Below, piece after piece: positions 53,590 to 62,496 of a stretch of DNA of 64,000 nucleotides. Under the pieces are notes generated by a model that was not told where the DNA came from, made no database searches, and saw nothing but the letters and a program-made list of their open reading frames with translations. The stretch is taken from the NCBI RefSeq assembly GCF_042649925.1, contig NZ_JBHSAF010000001.1, positions 186,001 through 250,000 of the forward strand, read 5' to 3'. Positions within the stretch are counted from its first letter, which is position 1; each line of letters starts with the position of its first letter. A program made the translations under genes and the position numbers. The DNA comes from Pseudaeromonas sharmana. GTDB lineage: Bacteria; Pseudomonadota; Gammaproteobacteria; Enterobacterales; Aeromonadaceae.

Positions 53590-55119
53590 ATGTCCGATCC
53601 CCGATTGTTGCACAACCTGTTAGTTGAGCAGGACCCCATGCGGCGTTTGCAGTACTTGTTGGCGTCGTTACGCCACCATTTTTCCTGCGATGCGGTGGCA
53701 CTCTTGCAGTGTGACGGCGATGTCTTGAGTCCGCTCGCCATTGATGGGCTGGTTCAGGAGACGCTGGGCAGACGCTTTGTGGTTGCCCAGCAACCGCGGC
53801 TGGCCGCATTGCTGGCGGCCGAGTCGGGGGCGTATTTTTCCGCCGACTGCGACTTGCCGGATCCTTATGATGGTTTGGTGGCCGCCCACAGTGGACAACC
53901 GCTACCGGTGCATGCCTGTATGGGGATGGCGATTCGACTGGAGCGGCAGCCCTGGGGCGTACTGACCCTGGATGGCCTGCAGGACACGGCGTTTGATGCG
54001 GACTCGTTGCAACAATTGCAGCAGTGGCACGATGTGACTGCCCTGACGCTGCGAGTCAATCGCCTTGAGACACAGAGCCGGATGGCGGTGTTGGCGGCGG
54101 CAGAACCTGCGCGCCTGCACGCGGACGAGCCCTCCCTTTTGGGTCAGAGCCCGGCTTTTCGGCGTCTATTGCAAGAGATCGAGACCGTCGCCAGCTCTGA
54201 TTTGCCGGTCTTGCTGTTGGGTGAGACCGGTGTCGGAAAGGAGCTGGTGGCGCGGCGGCTGCATGCATCATCGCCGCGGCAGGCTGCGCCCCTGGTGCAG
54301 GTCAACTGCGCTGCCTTGCCGGAGTCGCTGGCCGAGAGCGAGTTATTCGGGCATGCCCGAGGCACCTTCTCCGGTGCCAGCCAGGAGCGCGCCGGGCGTT
54401 TCGAGGCGGCAGATGGCGGGACCCTGTTTCTCGATGAGGTCGGGGAGTTGCCCCTGGCGGTGCAGGCCAAATTACTGCGCACGCTGCAAAATGGTGAAAT
54501 CCAGCGCCTGGGCGAGGACCGACCGCGCAAGGTCAATGTGCGTATCATTGCCGCCACCAATCGCCAACTGGCCGAGCAGGTGCGTGACGGCGTGTTTCGT
54601 GCCGATCTCTACCACCGGCTGTCGGTGTATCCGCTACCGATTCCCCCTTTGCGCGAGCGCGGGAACGATGTGTTGTTATTGGCCGGTTACTTTCTGGAGC
54701 TGAACCGGGCGCGCCTGGGGTGTCGTAGTCTACGCCTGTCGGCTGCCGCCGAAGCCGCCTTGTGTCGCTATCCTTGGCCTGGCAACGTCCGCGAGCTGGA
54801 ACATGTCATCAGTCGTGCGGCGTTACGGGTTGCCAGCCAAGCCTCGACTCGTAACAGCATATTGACGCTCGATACGTCGCAACTCGGGCTGTTGCCTCTG
54901 GAGGCAGAGGTGGCCACTGTCGTGGCGGAGGCGACGCTCGGTGTACCGGCGATGACGGAGCTGTCCCTGAAGGCGGCGGTGGATCAGTTTCAGCGCGAGT
55001 TGATTCGACGTACGCTAAGCCAGCAGCAGGACAACTGGGCCCAGGCCGCGCGGGTGCTGGCGCTGGATGCCAGCAATCTGCACAAGCTGGCGCGCCGGCT
55101 GGGGTTGAAGGACGCATAA
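53590..55119 (+). CDS. norR: NorR-like sigma-54 activator, copy 2
   Basis: A 509-residue regulator closer to E. coli NorR in its GAF domain than copy 1 is (AIDGLVQETLGRRF, LPDPYDGLV, VHACMGMAI). AAA+ domain with GETGVGKE and a Fis helix-turn-helix (NWAQAARVLALDASNLHKLARRLGL). The sigma-54-contact loop reads GTFSGA (54361-54378) instead of GAFTGA. The start is taken at the ATG at 53590; a TTG at 53566 is also open. No clear ribosome site is seen. Divergent from ytfE, its likely target. Confidence 0.9.
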   Translation: MSDPRLLHNLLVEQDPMRRLQYLLASLRHHFSCDAVALLQCDGDVLSPLAIDGLVQETLGRRFVVAQQPRLAALLAAESGAYFSADCDLPDPYDGLVAAHSGQPLPVHACMGMAIRLERQPWGVLTLDGLQDTAFDADSLQQLQQWHDVTALTLRVNRLETQSRMAVLAAAEPARLHADEPSLLGQSPAFRRLLQEIETVASSDLPVLLLGETGVGKELVARRLHASSPRQAAPLVQVNCAALPESLAESELFGHARGTFSGASQERAGRFEAADGGTLFLDEVGELPLAVQAKLLRTLQNGEIQRLGEDRPRKVNVRIIAATNRQLAEQVRDGVFRADLYHRLSVYPLPIPPLRERGNDVLLLAGYFLELNRARLGCRSLRLSAAAEAALCRYPWPGNVRELEHVISRAALRVASQASTRNSILTLDTSQLGLLPLEAEVATVVAEATLGVPAMTELSLKAAVDQFQRELIRRTLSQQQDNWAQAARVLALDASNLHKLARRLGLKDA

Positions 55120-55235
55120 TGCTGTAAAAATCACCAGTGCGTGCGCCAGCGCCGATAACCGTCACGCGATTGCGGTCTCGGCCCTGTGGACACGGCATAC
55201 TGGGCTCAAACGCCATGAGCTTTGAGGATAAGAAC

Positions 55236-55571
55236 ATGAAAAAAACATCACTGATGGACAGATTGCGGGCGCGCAAGCAAGCGCCGAAAGCGGCGGCAGC
55301 GGTGGCCTGGTACAATCCGGAGAACTGGTTTAAGGTCAAGGCATTAGCTGAAGATCCAGACCGTTTTGAGGAAACCTTTGAGGCGTGGCTGGTGATGGCA
55401 AGGCGTAACATCAAGGAGATGGAAGCCAATGGCTTGCGTGCGGTTGCGGTTCCCGTCGAGGTCAACGAGCTGATGCTCTGGTGTTCGATCAATGGCCGGG
55501 CCAATCGCGCCAGTCACAGGGCGGAATATGCCATGTGGAAGCTCTCCCGTGCGACGCCCGTGCGCGGTTGA
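55236..55571 (+). CDS. conserved hypothetical protein, 111 residues
   Basis: Not recognised. From MKKTSLMDRLRARKQ (GAGG 8 nt upstream; an ATG at 55215 is an alternative) it has a basic N-terminus, the segment WYNPENWFKVKALAEDPDRFEETFEAWLVMARRNIKEMEANGL and an ending rich in Arg. It is probably soluble and helical. The next gene, a NADAR-GNAT fusion, begins 6 bp after its stop, so they are likely one transcript and may act together. Confidence 0.65.
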   Translation: MKKTSLMDRLRARKQAPKAAAAVAWYNPENWFKVKALAEDPDRFEETFEAWLVMARRNIKEMEANGLRAVAVPVEVNELMLWCSINGRANRASHRAEYAMWKLSRATPVRG

Positions 55572-55577
55572 GTGACG

Positions 55578-56603
55578 ATGATCAACGCCGGAATTCTGGA
55601 ACAGGCCGGCGTCAGCTCGGCCTGGCTGGCTTTGGTCTCGCGACACCAGGTCGCGCCGTTAACGTACCTGCCATTCTGGGGGCCGATACCGACCTCGGGC
55701 TCGGCTAGCGGCAAAGGCTGCCTGTGTCAGTGGTGGCCGGCAACCATCGTCTGGGAGGGCAATACCTTTGCCACGGCGGAGCACTTCATGATGGCGGCCA
55801 AGGCGCGCCTGTTCGGTGATCACGCCATTCATGCCCGGATCGCCGCCAGTCATGACCCTGCTGAAGCCCAATATCTGGGGCGTAAGGTCAGTGGCTACGA
55901 TGAGGGCGTCTGGTCGGCCGCGCGCTATGCCATTGTCGAGCAGGGCAACTGGCTTAAATTTTCCCAGCACCCTGAGCTGGCCAGCTATCTGCTATCGACA
56001 GAGCGGCAGGTGCTGGTCTCCGCCAATCCGACCGATACCATCTGGAGCATTGGTCGGAATGAGGATCACCCCGATGTCGCAGCCCCGGCACGTTGGCGTG
56101 GTGCCAATTTGCTCGGCTTTGCGCTGATGGCGGTCCGTTCGCGTTTGCGGACGGCGCTCTGGCAACAACGACTGCAGTTGTTGCCGACACAAGGCCAAGA
56201 CCTGCCGCTGTTGTGGGTGATGCAAAGCGATGAGCAGGCCTGCCGCTGCGCGGGTGTTGTGGCTCGCAGCGAAGCCGATTTCATGCGCCATTGGTCACAG
56301 CAGCTGCAGGATCCTCAAGTGCTGAGCCGCAGCCTGTTTCTGGATGGCGAATTGATGGGTCATCTGGTCTGCTATCGGTTGCACGAGGAGTGGCATATTG
56401 GCTACTGGTTGCACCGAGACCGGTGGCAACAGGGGATTATGACGGCCGCATTGACGATGTTCTTGCCGCTTTGTCCGCCATGCCCCTTGTTCGCATGGGT
56501 CGCCCATGGCAACCAATCATCGGTAAGAGTGTTGGAAAAACAAGGATTTATTGCTGTTGGCGAGGCTAACAGCGAGCATCACTTCCGACGCGCGCAGCGC
56601 TAA
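55578..56603 (+). CDS. NADAR-GNAT fusion protein
   Basis: A 341-residue two-domain protein. Residues about 15-190 are a NADAR (YbiA/DUF1768) domain: FATAEHFMMAAKARLFGD, EAQYLGRKVSGYDEGVW, GNWLKFSQHPELASYLLST, TDTIWSIGRNE and WRGANLLGFALMAVRSRL. Residues about 215-340 look like a GNAT N-acetyltransferase (GELMGHLVCYRLHEEWHIGYWLHRDRWQQGIMTAAL...VRVLEKQGF). NADAR enzymes are N-glycosidases that act on riboflavin intermediates or on ADP-ribosylated nucleic acid or small molecules. The start is the ATG at 55578; a GTG at 55572 is in frame. Confidence 0.8.
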   Translation: MINAGILEQAGVSSAWLALVSRHQVAPLTYLPFWGPIPTSGSASGKGCLCQWWPATIVWEGNTFATAEHFMMAAKARLFGDHAIHARIAASHDPAEAQYLGRKVSGYDEGVWSAARYAIVEQGNWLKFSQHPELASYLLSTERQVLVSANPTDTIWSIGRNEDHPDVAAPARWRGANLLGFALMAVRSRLRTALWQQRLQLLPTQGQDLPLLWVMQSDEQACRCAGVVARSEADFMRHWSQQLQDPQVLSRSLFLDGELMGHLVCYRLHEEWHIGYWLHRDRWQQGIMTAALTMFLPLCPPCPLFAWVAHGNQSSVRVLEKQGFIAVGEANSEHHFRRAQR

Positions 56604-56645
56604 ACTAAGCGTGGATGGCGTGAGGGGCATCTTTGAGTAGAAGAT

Positions 56646-56664
56646 GATAGTTATTCCCATTATC
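56646..56664. promoter_or_regulatory. Fur box upstream of fhuC
   Basis: GATAGTTATTCCCATTATC matches 14 of 19 positions of the Fur consensus GATAATGATAATCATTATC, with both outer arms intact. It lies 35 bp before fhuC, predicting iron repression of the operon. Confidence 0.75.
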
Positions 56665-56698
56665 ATAGCGTCACTGTTTTCCCGCCTGAAATGAAACC

Positions 56699-57466
56699 AT
56701 GTTTGATGTGATCGCTGCCGGTTATGCCATCGATGGCAAACCGCTGCTGCACCCTACTGACATCCGCTTTGAACAGGGGACTGTCTATGGACTGATCGGC
56801 CATAACGGCTCGGGAAAGTCCACCTTGCTCAAATTGCTGGCTCGGCAATATCCATGCAGTGGTGGTGAGATCTGTTTTGATGCCGTCCCGCTGGCCCATT
56901 GGTCGACCAAGGCGTTTGCCAGACAGGTGGCTTACCTGCCGCAACATCTACCGCTGGCCGAGAGCCTCACTGGGCGAGAGTTGATCGCCTTTGGCCGCTA
57001 CCCATGGCATGGCTTGTTGGGGCGGCAAACCGCGGAGGACCGTGAGCAGATCGACAGGGCGATTGCGTTGACAGGCACGGCGGCGCTCGCCGAACGCTTG
57101 GTGGAGACCCTCTCTGGCGGCGAGCGGCAACGGATCTATCTGGCGATGCTGATTGCGCAGCAGAGCCGGTTCTTGCTGCTGGATGAGCCACTGGCTGCGC
57201 TGGATGTGGCGCATCAGGCCGAGGTGATGGCACTGATTCATCGTTTGAGCCGAGAACTGGAGCTGGGGGTGATCGTGGTGATTCACGACATCAACATGGC
57301 GGCGCGCTACTGTGACCAGCTGGTGGCACTGCATTCGGGGCGGATCCTGGCACAAGGGACACCGGCTGAGCTGATGCAACCGCAGCCGTTGCAGGCGATC
57401 TATGGTGTGGCGATGCAGGTGCTGACGGCGCCGCAAGGGCGGCACAGCGTGGCGGTGCCCGTATGA
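56699..57466 (+). CDS. fhuC: ferric-hydroxamate ABC transporter ATPase
   Basis: A 255-residue ABC ATPase: Walker A GHNGSGKST, Q-loop YLPQHLP, signature LSGGERQR, Walker B FLLLDEP, H-loop VIHDIN. The sequence and the neighbouring fhuD- and fhuB-like genes identify the hydroxamate-siderophore system. It ends overlapping fhuD as ATGA. A Fur box lies upstream. The ribosome site is weak. Confidence 0.9.
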   Translation: MFDVIAAGYAIDGKPLLHPTDIRFEQGTVYGLIGHNGSGKSTLLKLLARQYPCSGGEICFDAVPLAHWSTKAFARQVAYLPQHLPLAESLTGRELIAFGRYPWHGLLGRQTAEDREQIDRAIALTGTAALAERLVETLSGGERQRIYLAMLIAQQSRFLLLDEPLAALDVAHQAEVMALIHRLSRELELGVIVVIHDINMAARYCDQLVALHSGRILAQGTPAELMQPQPLQAIYGVAMQVLTAPQGRHSVAVPV

Positions 57467-58368
57467 CTCAAGCCTTTGCCGCGCTGCGGCTGTGCTTGTT
57501 CGGGCTGGCATTGGCACTATCGTTACCCCTGGCCCAGGCGGCCCCGCAACGCATCATTACCGTCGACTGGACGGTCGCCGAGACCCTGCTGCTGCTCGGT
57601 GTCACCCCGCTGGGTGTCGCGCAGAAAGCGGCGTATGACGACTGGGTCGCCGCTCCGGCCCTGCCGGCCGAGGTGGTGGATGTCGGTTTGCGCATGCAAC
57701 CGAATCGGGAACTGCTGGCCGCCTTGCAGCCTGACCTGATCATCCTGTCATCGTTCTACAACAGCATACGCCCGACGTTGCAGCAGATTGCGCCTGTGGC
57801 CAGTGTCGCGCTCTATCAACCGGGAGAGGATCTGTGGCAGCGCCTGTTCTCGGCAACGCGCGAGGTGGCGGCGCTGGTGGGCCGTGAGCGAGAGGGTGAG
57901 CAGCTACTGCAACTCCTGCAACAGCAACTGAGCGCCATTGACCAGTGTGTATCCAGCCGGCGCCCGCTGCTGGTGGTGCAGTTTATTGATGCACGCCATG
58001 TGCGCGTCTATGGCGTCAACAGTCTGTTCCACGCCGTACTGCAGCAGCTGCACTTGCCGAATGCCTGGCGCCGCCCGACCAATTATTGGGGGTTCAGTAC
58101 CGCCACCCTGGAAGAGCTGGCAGCGTATCCTGAGGCGCGCCTGCTGGTGGTGGAGCCGCTGCCGCTGGGGGTGGCCGAACAGTTGCAACACAGTGGATTG
58201 TGGCCGCTGATCCCGGCGGTGCGTGCCCAGCGCGTCGCCACCATTCCGGCGGTATGGAGTTATGGTGGGCTGGCTGCGGCCAGTCGTTTTGCCAGCGAGC
58301 TGGCGCAGGTGCTGCCAATGCAGGTGTCAGCCGAGTGCAGGAGGGCGCGCTATGTCCAGGTACAGTAA
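57463..58368 (+). CDS. fhuD: iron-siderophore periplasmic binding protein
   Basis: A 301-residue protein with signal peptide (LRLCLFGLALALSLPLAQA) and a class III binding-protein fold (IITVDWTVAETLLLLGVTPLGVAQ, LAALQPDLIILSSFYNSIRPTLQQIAPVASVALYQ). It delivers a ferric siderophore, probably a hydroxamate type, to FhuB. No outer-membrane receptor gene is in the window. Overlaps fhuC (ATGA) and fhuB (17 bp). Confidence 0.88.
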   Translation: MTQAFAALRLCLFGLALALSLPLAQAAPQRIITVDWTVAETLLLLGVTPLGVAQKAAYDDWVAAPALPAEVVDVGLRMQPNRELLAALQPDLIILSSFYNSIRPTLQQIAPVASVALYQPGEDLWQRLFSATREVAALVGREREGEQLLQLLQQQLSAIDQCVSSRRPLLVVQFIDARHVRVYGVNSLFHAVLQQLHLPNAWRRPTNYWGFSTATLEELAAYPEARLLVVEPLPLGVAEQLQHSGLWPLIPAVRAQRVATIPAVWSYGGLAAASRFASELAQVLPMQVSAECRRARYVQVQ

Positions 58369-60346
58369 CGCCACGTCGCTGCGGCGGCTGGGGATCTGCG
58401 CCCTGATGTTGCTGCTGGCGTCACTATGGGCCGCCTACCAGACGCTGCACAGCCGTTATCCGATGCTCGCCGTCACGGATCTGGGCTGGCCATCGCCGGC
58501 GGCTGGATTGCCGCAGGCGGTGTTGTTTTACACCTGGTGGCCACGTCTGGTGCTGGCGCTGTTGTGCGGTGCCGCGCTCAGCGCCGCCGGGGTCTTGTTG
58601 CAGCAGGTTTTGCGCAACCCCCTGGCTGCCCCGAGTACGCTGGGTCTCGCCTCCGGGGCCCAGCTGGCGTTGCTGCTGGCCACGCTGCTGGCGCCGGCGA
58701 CGCTGCAACAGGGGACAACGGCCGTGGCGATGACTGGTGGCTGCGCCGCCATGTTGTTGGTACTGGCGTTGACTTGGCGCCGCGGTCTGGCTCCCACGCT
58801 GACGGTGCTGGCCGGGCTGGTGGTCAATCTGTTTTTCGGTGCCGTCAGTACGGCGCTGTTACTGTTTTATCAGGAGCAACTGAGCGGATTGCTGGTGTGG
58901 GGGGCGGGCTCGCTGGCCCAGACCAGCTGGCAGGGCGTCCACTGCCTGTTGCCGCGGTTAACGCTGGCACTGGCACTGGGCGTGCTGCTGTTGCGTCCGC
59001 TGGCAGTGCTGGCGCTGGACGAGGCGAGTGCGCGCAGCCTGGGGGCGGCGTTGCCACTGTTGCGGTTGCTGGCGCTGGTGTTGGCCATTTTTCTTACTGC
59101 CATCGTCGTGGCGACCGTCGGGGTAATCGGCTTCATTGGCCTGGCGGCACCGGCGCTGGTGCGGTTGCTCGGTGCGCGCACGCTGGCAGCCCGATTTGGT
59201 TGGGCGACATTGTTGGGTGGTCTGATGTTGTTGACCACGGATCTGCTTTTGCAGCCGTTGAATGAGCAACTGGGCTGGTTTCTGCCGACCGGGGCAATGA
59301 CGGCGTTGCTGGGCGCCCCCTTGCTGTTGTGGCTGATTCCGCGCTTGAAACTGACGTCGTCGACACCGGCCAGCTCGCCAGTTGAAACGCCGCCGTCGCG
59401 CCATCGCCATCCCGGGCGACTGTTGTGGGGATTGGCGGCCGGCACCCTGGTCTGTTTGTTGCTGGCACTGATGACCGGTTATGGCAGCGCGGCACAAGGG
59501 TGGCAGAGCGAGCTGTGGTCTGCGGTTTATCAATGGCGACTGCCACGCGTGGCTGCGGCACTGTGTGCTGGCATGCTGTTAGCGCTGGCCGGCACCCTGA
59601 TACAGCGAGTTGCACGCAATCCGATGGCCAGCCCAGAGCTGTTGGGCATCAGTGGCGGCTGTGCCATGGCGGTGATCCTGGCGTTGCAACTGTGGCCGAC
59701 GCTGTCGGCCGGGGGGCTGTTGCTGGCCGGGGCGTTGGGGGCGGGCGCCATGTTGTTGCTGTTGTTGCGGCTCAACCGACGCCATGGACTGGCTCAGGAT
59801 CGGCTGTTGCTCACCGGTGTGGCGCTGACGGCCCTGCTGGAGCCGGTGCAGACGCTGGCACTGGCCGAGAGTGATCCCTCCACCCAACAGATGCTGGCCT
59901 GGCTCTCGGGCTCGACCTACTTCGTCAGCTGGCACGTGGCCGCGCCTGCGCTGTTGTTGCTGTTGCTGGCCGGGCTGGGGGTGCGTTTCCTATGGCGCTG
60001 GCTGGATATGCTGCCGTTTGGTGCCGAGATGGCAATATCGCTTGGCGTACCGGTGGCTCGGGCACGGGCCGGGCTGCTGTTGCTGGTGGCGTTGCTGACG
60101 GCGGTGTCGACCCTGCTGGTGGGGCCCTTGTCGTTTGTCGGCCTGCTGGCCCCCCACCTGGCACGCATGCTGGGGCTGAGTCGAGCCCGGGAGCAGGTGT
60201 ATGGTGCCATGCTGCTCGGTGGCCTGCTGATGGTGGCCGCCGATTGGCTGGGGCGTCAGTTGCTCTTTCCCAACGAGATCCCGGCGGGGCTGGTCGCCTC
60301 CTTGCTGGGCGGTAGCTATTTTATCTGGTGTTTGCGCCGGCTGTGA
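58352..60346 (+). CDS. fhuB: ferric-hydroxamate permease FhuB (double-length)
   Basis: A 664-residue inner-membrane protein made of two fused FecCD/BtuC-type halves, each with RNPLAAPSTLGLASGA- or RNPMASPELLGISGG-like coupling motifs and GLAAPALVRLLGARTLAAR- or GLLAPHLARMLGLSR-like ends. Fused halves are specific to FhuB (660 residues in E. coli). AGGAGG lies 5 nt before the ATG at 58352; a longer frame start is rejected. Confidence 0.93.
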   Translation: MSRYSNATSLRRLGICALMLLLASLWAAYQTLHSRYPMLAVTDLGWPSPAAGLPQAVLFYTWWPRLVLALLCGAALSAAGVLLQQVLRNPLAAPSTLGLASGAQLALLLATLLAPATLQQGTTAVAMTGGCAAMLLVLALTWRRGLAPTLTVLAGLVVNLFFGAVSTALLLFYQEQLSGLLVWGAGSLAQTSWQGVHCLLPRLTLALALGVLLLRPLAVLALDEASARSLGAALPLLRLLALVLAIFLTAIVVATVGVIGFIGLAAPALVRLLGARTLAARFGWATLLGGLMLLTTDLLLQPLNEQLGWFLPTGAMTALLGAPLLLWLIPRLKLTSSTPASSPVETPPSRHRHPGRLLWGLAAGTLVCLLLALMTGYGSAAQGWQSELWSAVYQWRLPRVAAALCAGMLLALAGTLIQRVARNPMASPELLGISGGCAMAVILALQLWPTLSAGGLLLAGALGAGAMLLLLLRLNRRHGLAQDRLLLTGVALTALLEPVQTLALAESDPSTQQMLAWLSGSTYFVSWHVAAPALLLLLLAGLGVRFLWRWLDMLPFGAEMAISLGVPVARARAGLLLLVALLTAVSTLLVGPLSFVGLLAPHLARMLGLSRAREQVYGAMLLGGLLMVAADWLGRQLLFPNEIPAGLVASLLGGSYFIWCLRRL

Positions 60347-60359
60347 TGCCTTGACGTAT

Positions 60360-60386
60360 CGCGCAGGGGCTGGCACGCCCTGCGCG
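60360..60386 (+). terminator. hairpin after fhuB
   Basis: CGCGCAGGG/CCCTGCGCG, a 9-bp stem with a 9-nt loop, 13 bp past the fhuB stop. There is no T-run, so it may be Rho-assisted. Confidence 0.5.
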
Positions 60387-60528
60387 AATATAGCGCCACA
60401 CCCCGTATGTGGCCGTGTTATTTCTCGGCCTGCAGTTTGCAGAATGATGCCATTCCCGCCTCTCTGGCCAGATAAGGGCGCTTCTGTTTGCAAGAGTGTT
60501 TAAAATCAATGCGTTACCATGAAAATTC

Positions 60529-60772
60529 AAATAATTAAATAATTAAATAATTAAATAATTAAATAATTAAATAATTAAATAATTAAATAATTAAATAATT
60601 AAATAATTAAATAATTAAATAATTAAATAATTAAATAATTAAGTAATTAAGTAATTAAGTAATTAAGTAATTAAGTAATTAAGTAATTAAGTAATTAAGT
60701 AATTAAGTAATTAAGTAATTAAGTAATTAAGTAATTAAGTAATTAAGTAATTAAGTAAGTAATTGAATAATT
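60529..60772. repeat. octanucleotide tandem array 2 (about 30 units)
   Basis: AAATAATT x14 (60529-60640), then AAGTAATT x14 (60641-60752), a 4-bp AAGT slip, one AAGTAATT and one GAATAATT. It is closed in all frames. It lies in the 560-bp gap between convergent fhuB and lnt; outside it the gap holds the two GC-rich hairpins at 60360-60386 and 60871-60897 and no gene. Its unit is the same as in array 1. Confidence 0.97.
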
Positions 60773-60870
60773 AAGCAACCCACTGACCTGACATACCTAC
60801 CGCGGTCGCCATTCCCCCGCTCTGACGATCCGGGTGTGAGTGCCATGACAACCAGATTGGCCGCGGATCG

Positions 60871-60897
60871 GCTGGCGTGGCGGCTTGCCACGCCAGC
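60871..60897. terminator. strong hairpin after lnt
   Basis: GCTGGCGTGGC/GCCACGCCAGC, a perfect 11-bp stem with a 5-nt loop, 9 bp past the lnt stop. No T-run follows, so the mode of termination is uncertain. Confidence 0.55.
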
Positions 60898-60906
60898 GTG
60901 TCGAGA

Positions 60907-62448
60907 TTAGCGGCGGCGCCGGAATGCGCCGCTGAGACCAAACGCCGACAGCAGTGCGGCCGCGACCCACAGCAGCAGTGGCCAGCTGCCGATGCGGTTA
61001 TAGGGGGTTTCGCCGCTGGCGGAGGGTACCTTGACGCGCAGTACCTGTTGTTCAAACTGCGGCAGACGACCCAGCTCCTTGCCTTGGGCATCGAAGGCCA
61101 CGGTGACACCGCTATTGGTGGCGCGGATCACCGGCTTGCCGAACTCGATGGCGCGCATCCGGGTGATCGCCATGTGCTGCCAGGGACCGTGGGAGGTGCC
61201 AAACCAGCTGTCGTTGCTGACCGTCAGAATATAATCGGTGTCGGCATGCACGTTCTGGCGCAATTCGTCGGAGAAGGCCATTTCGTAGCAGATCGACGGC
61301 GCGAAGCGGGCTCCGTGCACAACGACATTGGGTTGAATCATGTCGCCACGACTGAATGAGGACATCGGCAGGTTAAAGAACGGCGCCAGTGGCCGCAGCA
61401 GCTCGCCAAACGGTACAAACTCGCCAATGGGTACCAGGTGACGCTTATAGTAGCGATTGCCGGTGGCATATTGATAGTGCTGTTGACCCGCCTCGTCGAT
61501 GAGCCCCATGCCGATGACGCCGTTATAGAAGCGGCGCTGCTGCGGATCCAGATACTGGATGCCAGTGATGAAACCGGTCTGGTTATCGCGCATGGTGGCG
61601 TCGAGGTTGGTCAGGAACGGCTCCATCTCGTTCTCAAGCGCTGGCACGGCGGACTCGGGCCAGATCACGACATCGGCCTCGTTGTGCGGCCGGCTCATGT
61701 CCAGATAGCGCAACAGCGTCGGCTTGATGTTATTCGGATCCCACTTGGCCGATTGGGCGATATTGCCCTGTACCAGCGCAAAATCCAGTGTCTTGCCCGG
61801 CGACGTCCAGGCATGGCCACGCAGCAGGGCGCCACCACCCCACAGCAGCAACGGCAGCAGCAGCCATGGCAGGCGGCGCTGTTGCCAGGCGACCAGCAGG
61901 GCACCGATGCTCAGCAGCAGTGCCAGCGTAATGCCCTGCACCCCCAATAGCGGCGCCCAGCCAATCAGCGGACTGTCGAGCTGGCTGTAACCGAGCCACA
62001 ACCAGGGGAAACCGGTCAGCACATGGCCCAGCGCCCAGTCGGAGAGCAACCACAGCGCTGGCAGCGCCAGCAGGTGGCGCACTGCGCCGCCACGCGGGAA
62101 GTAACGCCCCAGCAGGTAGCAGGCCAGGGTCGGGTAGAGTGCCAGATAGGCAGCCAGTCCGCCGACCAGCAGGAAGGCTACCGCCAGTGGTATGCCGCCA
62201 AAGGCGGTCATGCTGACATGGATCCACCATAGCCCCGGCATGTTAAGGCCAAATGCCCAGCTAAAGCCGAGCAAGGCACTGCGGCGTGGCGTCTGCTCCT
62301 GCAACAGCCAGTACAACAGCAACAGGCTTGGCAGTACCAGGGGCCAAAGCCCCCAAGGCGCGAAAGCGGGGACGGCCAGGGCGCCGGCAAGCAAGGCCAG
62401 CACAGGGGCACGCCAGCCTGAGGTTAAGGAGTGTAACCGCGTCAACAT
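60907..62448 (-). CDS. lnt: apolipoprotein N-acyltransferase
   Basis: A 513-residue membrane enzyme: N-terminal helices, then a nitrilase-fold domain with the catalytic triad segments WPESAVPALE (Glu), RHLVPIGEFVPFGE (Lys just before) and SICYEMAFSD (Cys). It adds the third acyl chain to lipoproteins. The start at 62448 is preferred (CAGGAAA upstream) over an in-frame ATG at 62472. Last gene of the ybeZ-ybeY-ybeX-lnt run. Confidence 0.95.
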   Translation of the reverse strand: MLTRLHSLTSGWRAPVLALLAGALAVPAFAPWGLWPLVLPSLLLLYWLLQEQTPRRSALLGFSWAFGLNMPGLWWIHVSMTAFGGIPLAVAFLLVGGLAAYLALYPTLACYLLGRYFPRGGAVRHLLALPALWLLSDWALGHVLTGFPWLWLGYSQLDSPLIGWAPLLGVQGITLALLLSIGALLVAWQQRRLPWLLLPLLLWGGGALLRGHAWTSPGKTLDFALVQGNIAQSAKWDPNNIKPTLLRYLDMSRPHNEADVVIWPESAVPALENEMEPFLTNLDATMRDNQTGFITGIQYLDPQQRRFYNGVIGMGLIDEAGQQHYQYATGNRYYKRHLVPIGEFVPFGELLRPLAPFFNLPMSSFSRGDMIQPNVVVHGARFAPSICYEMAFSDELRQNVHADTDYILTVSNDSWFGTSHGPWQHMAITRMRAIEFGKPVIRATNSGVTVAFDAQGKELGRLPQFEQQVLRVKVPSASGETPYNRIGSWPLLLWVAAALLSAFGLSGAFRRRR

Positions 62449-62496
62449 CTTGATTTCCTGATAAACGGGCATCGGGACGACGACACCCGGTAAAGA

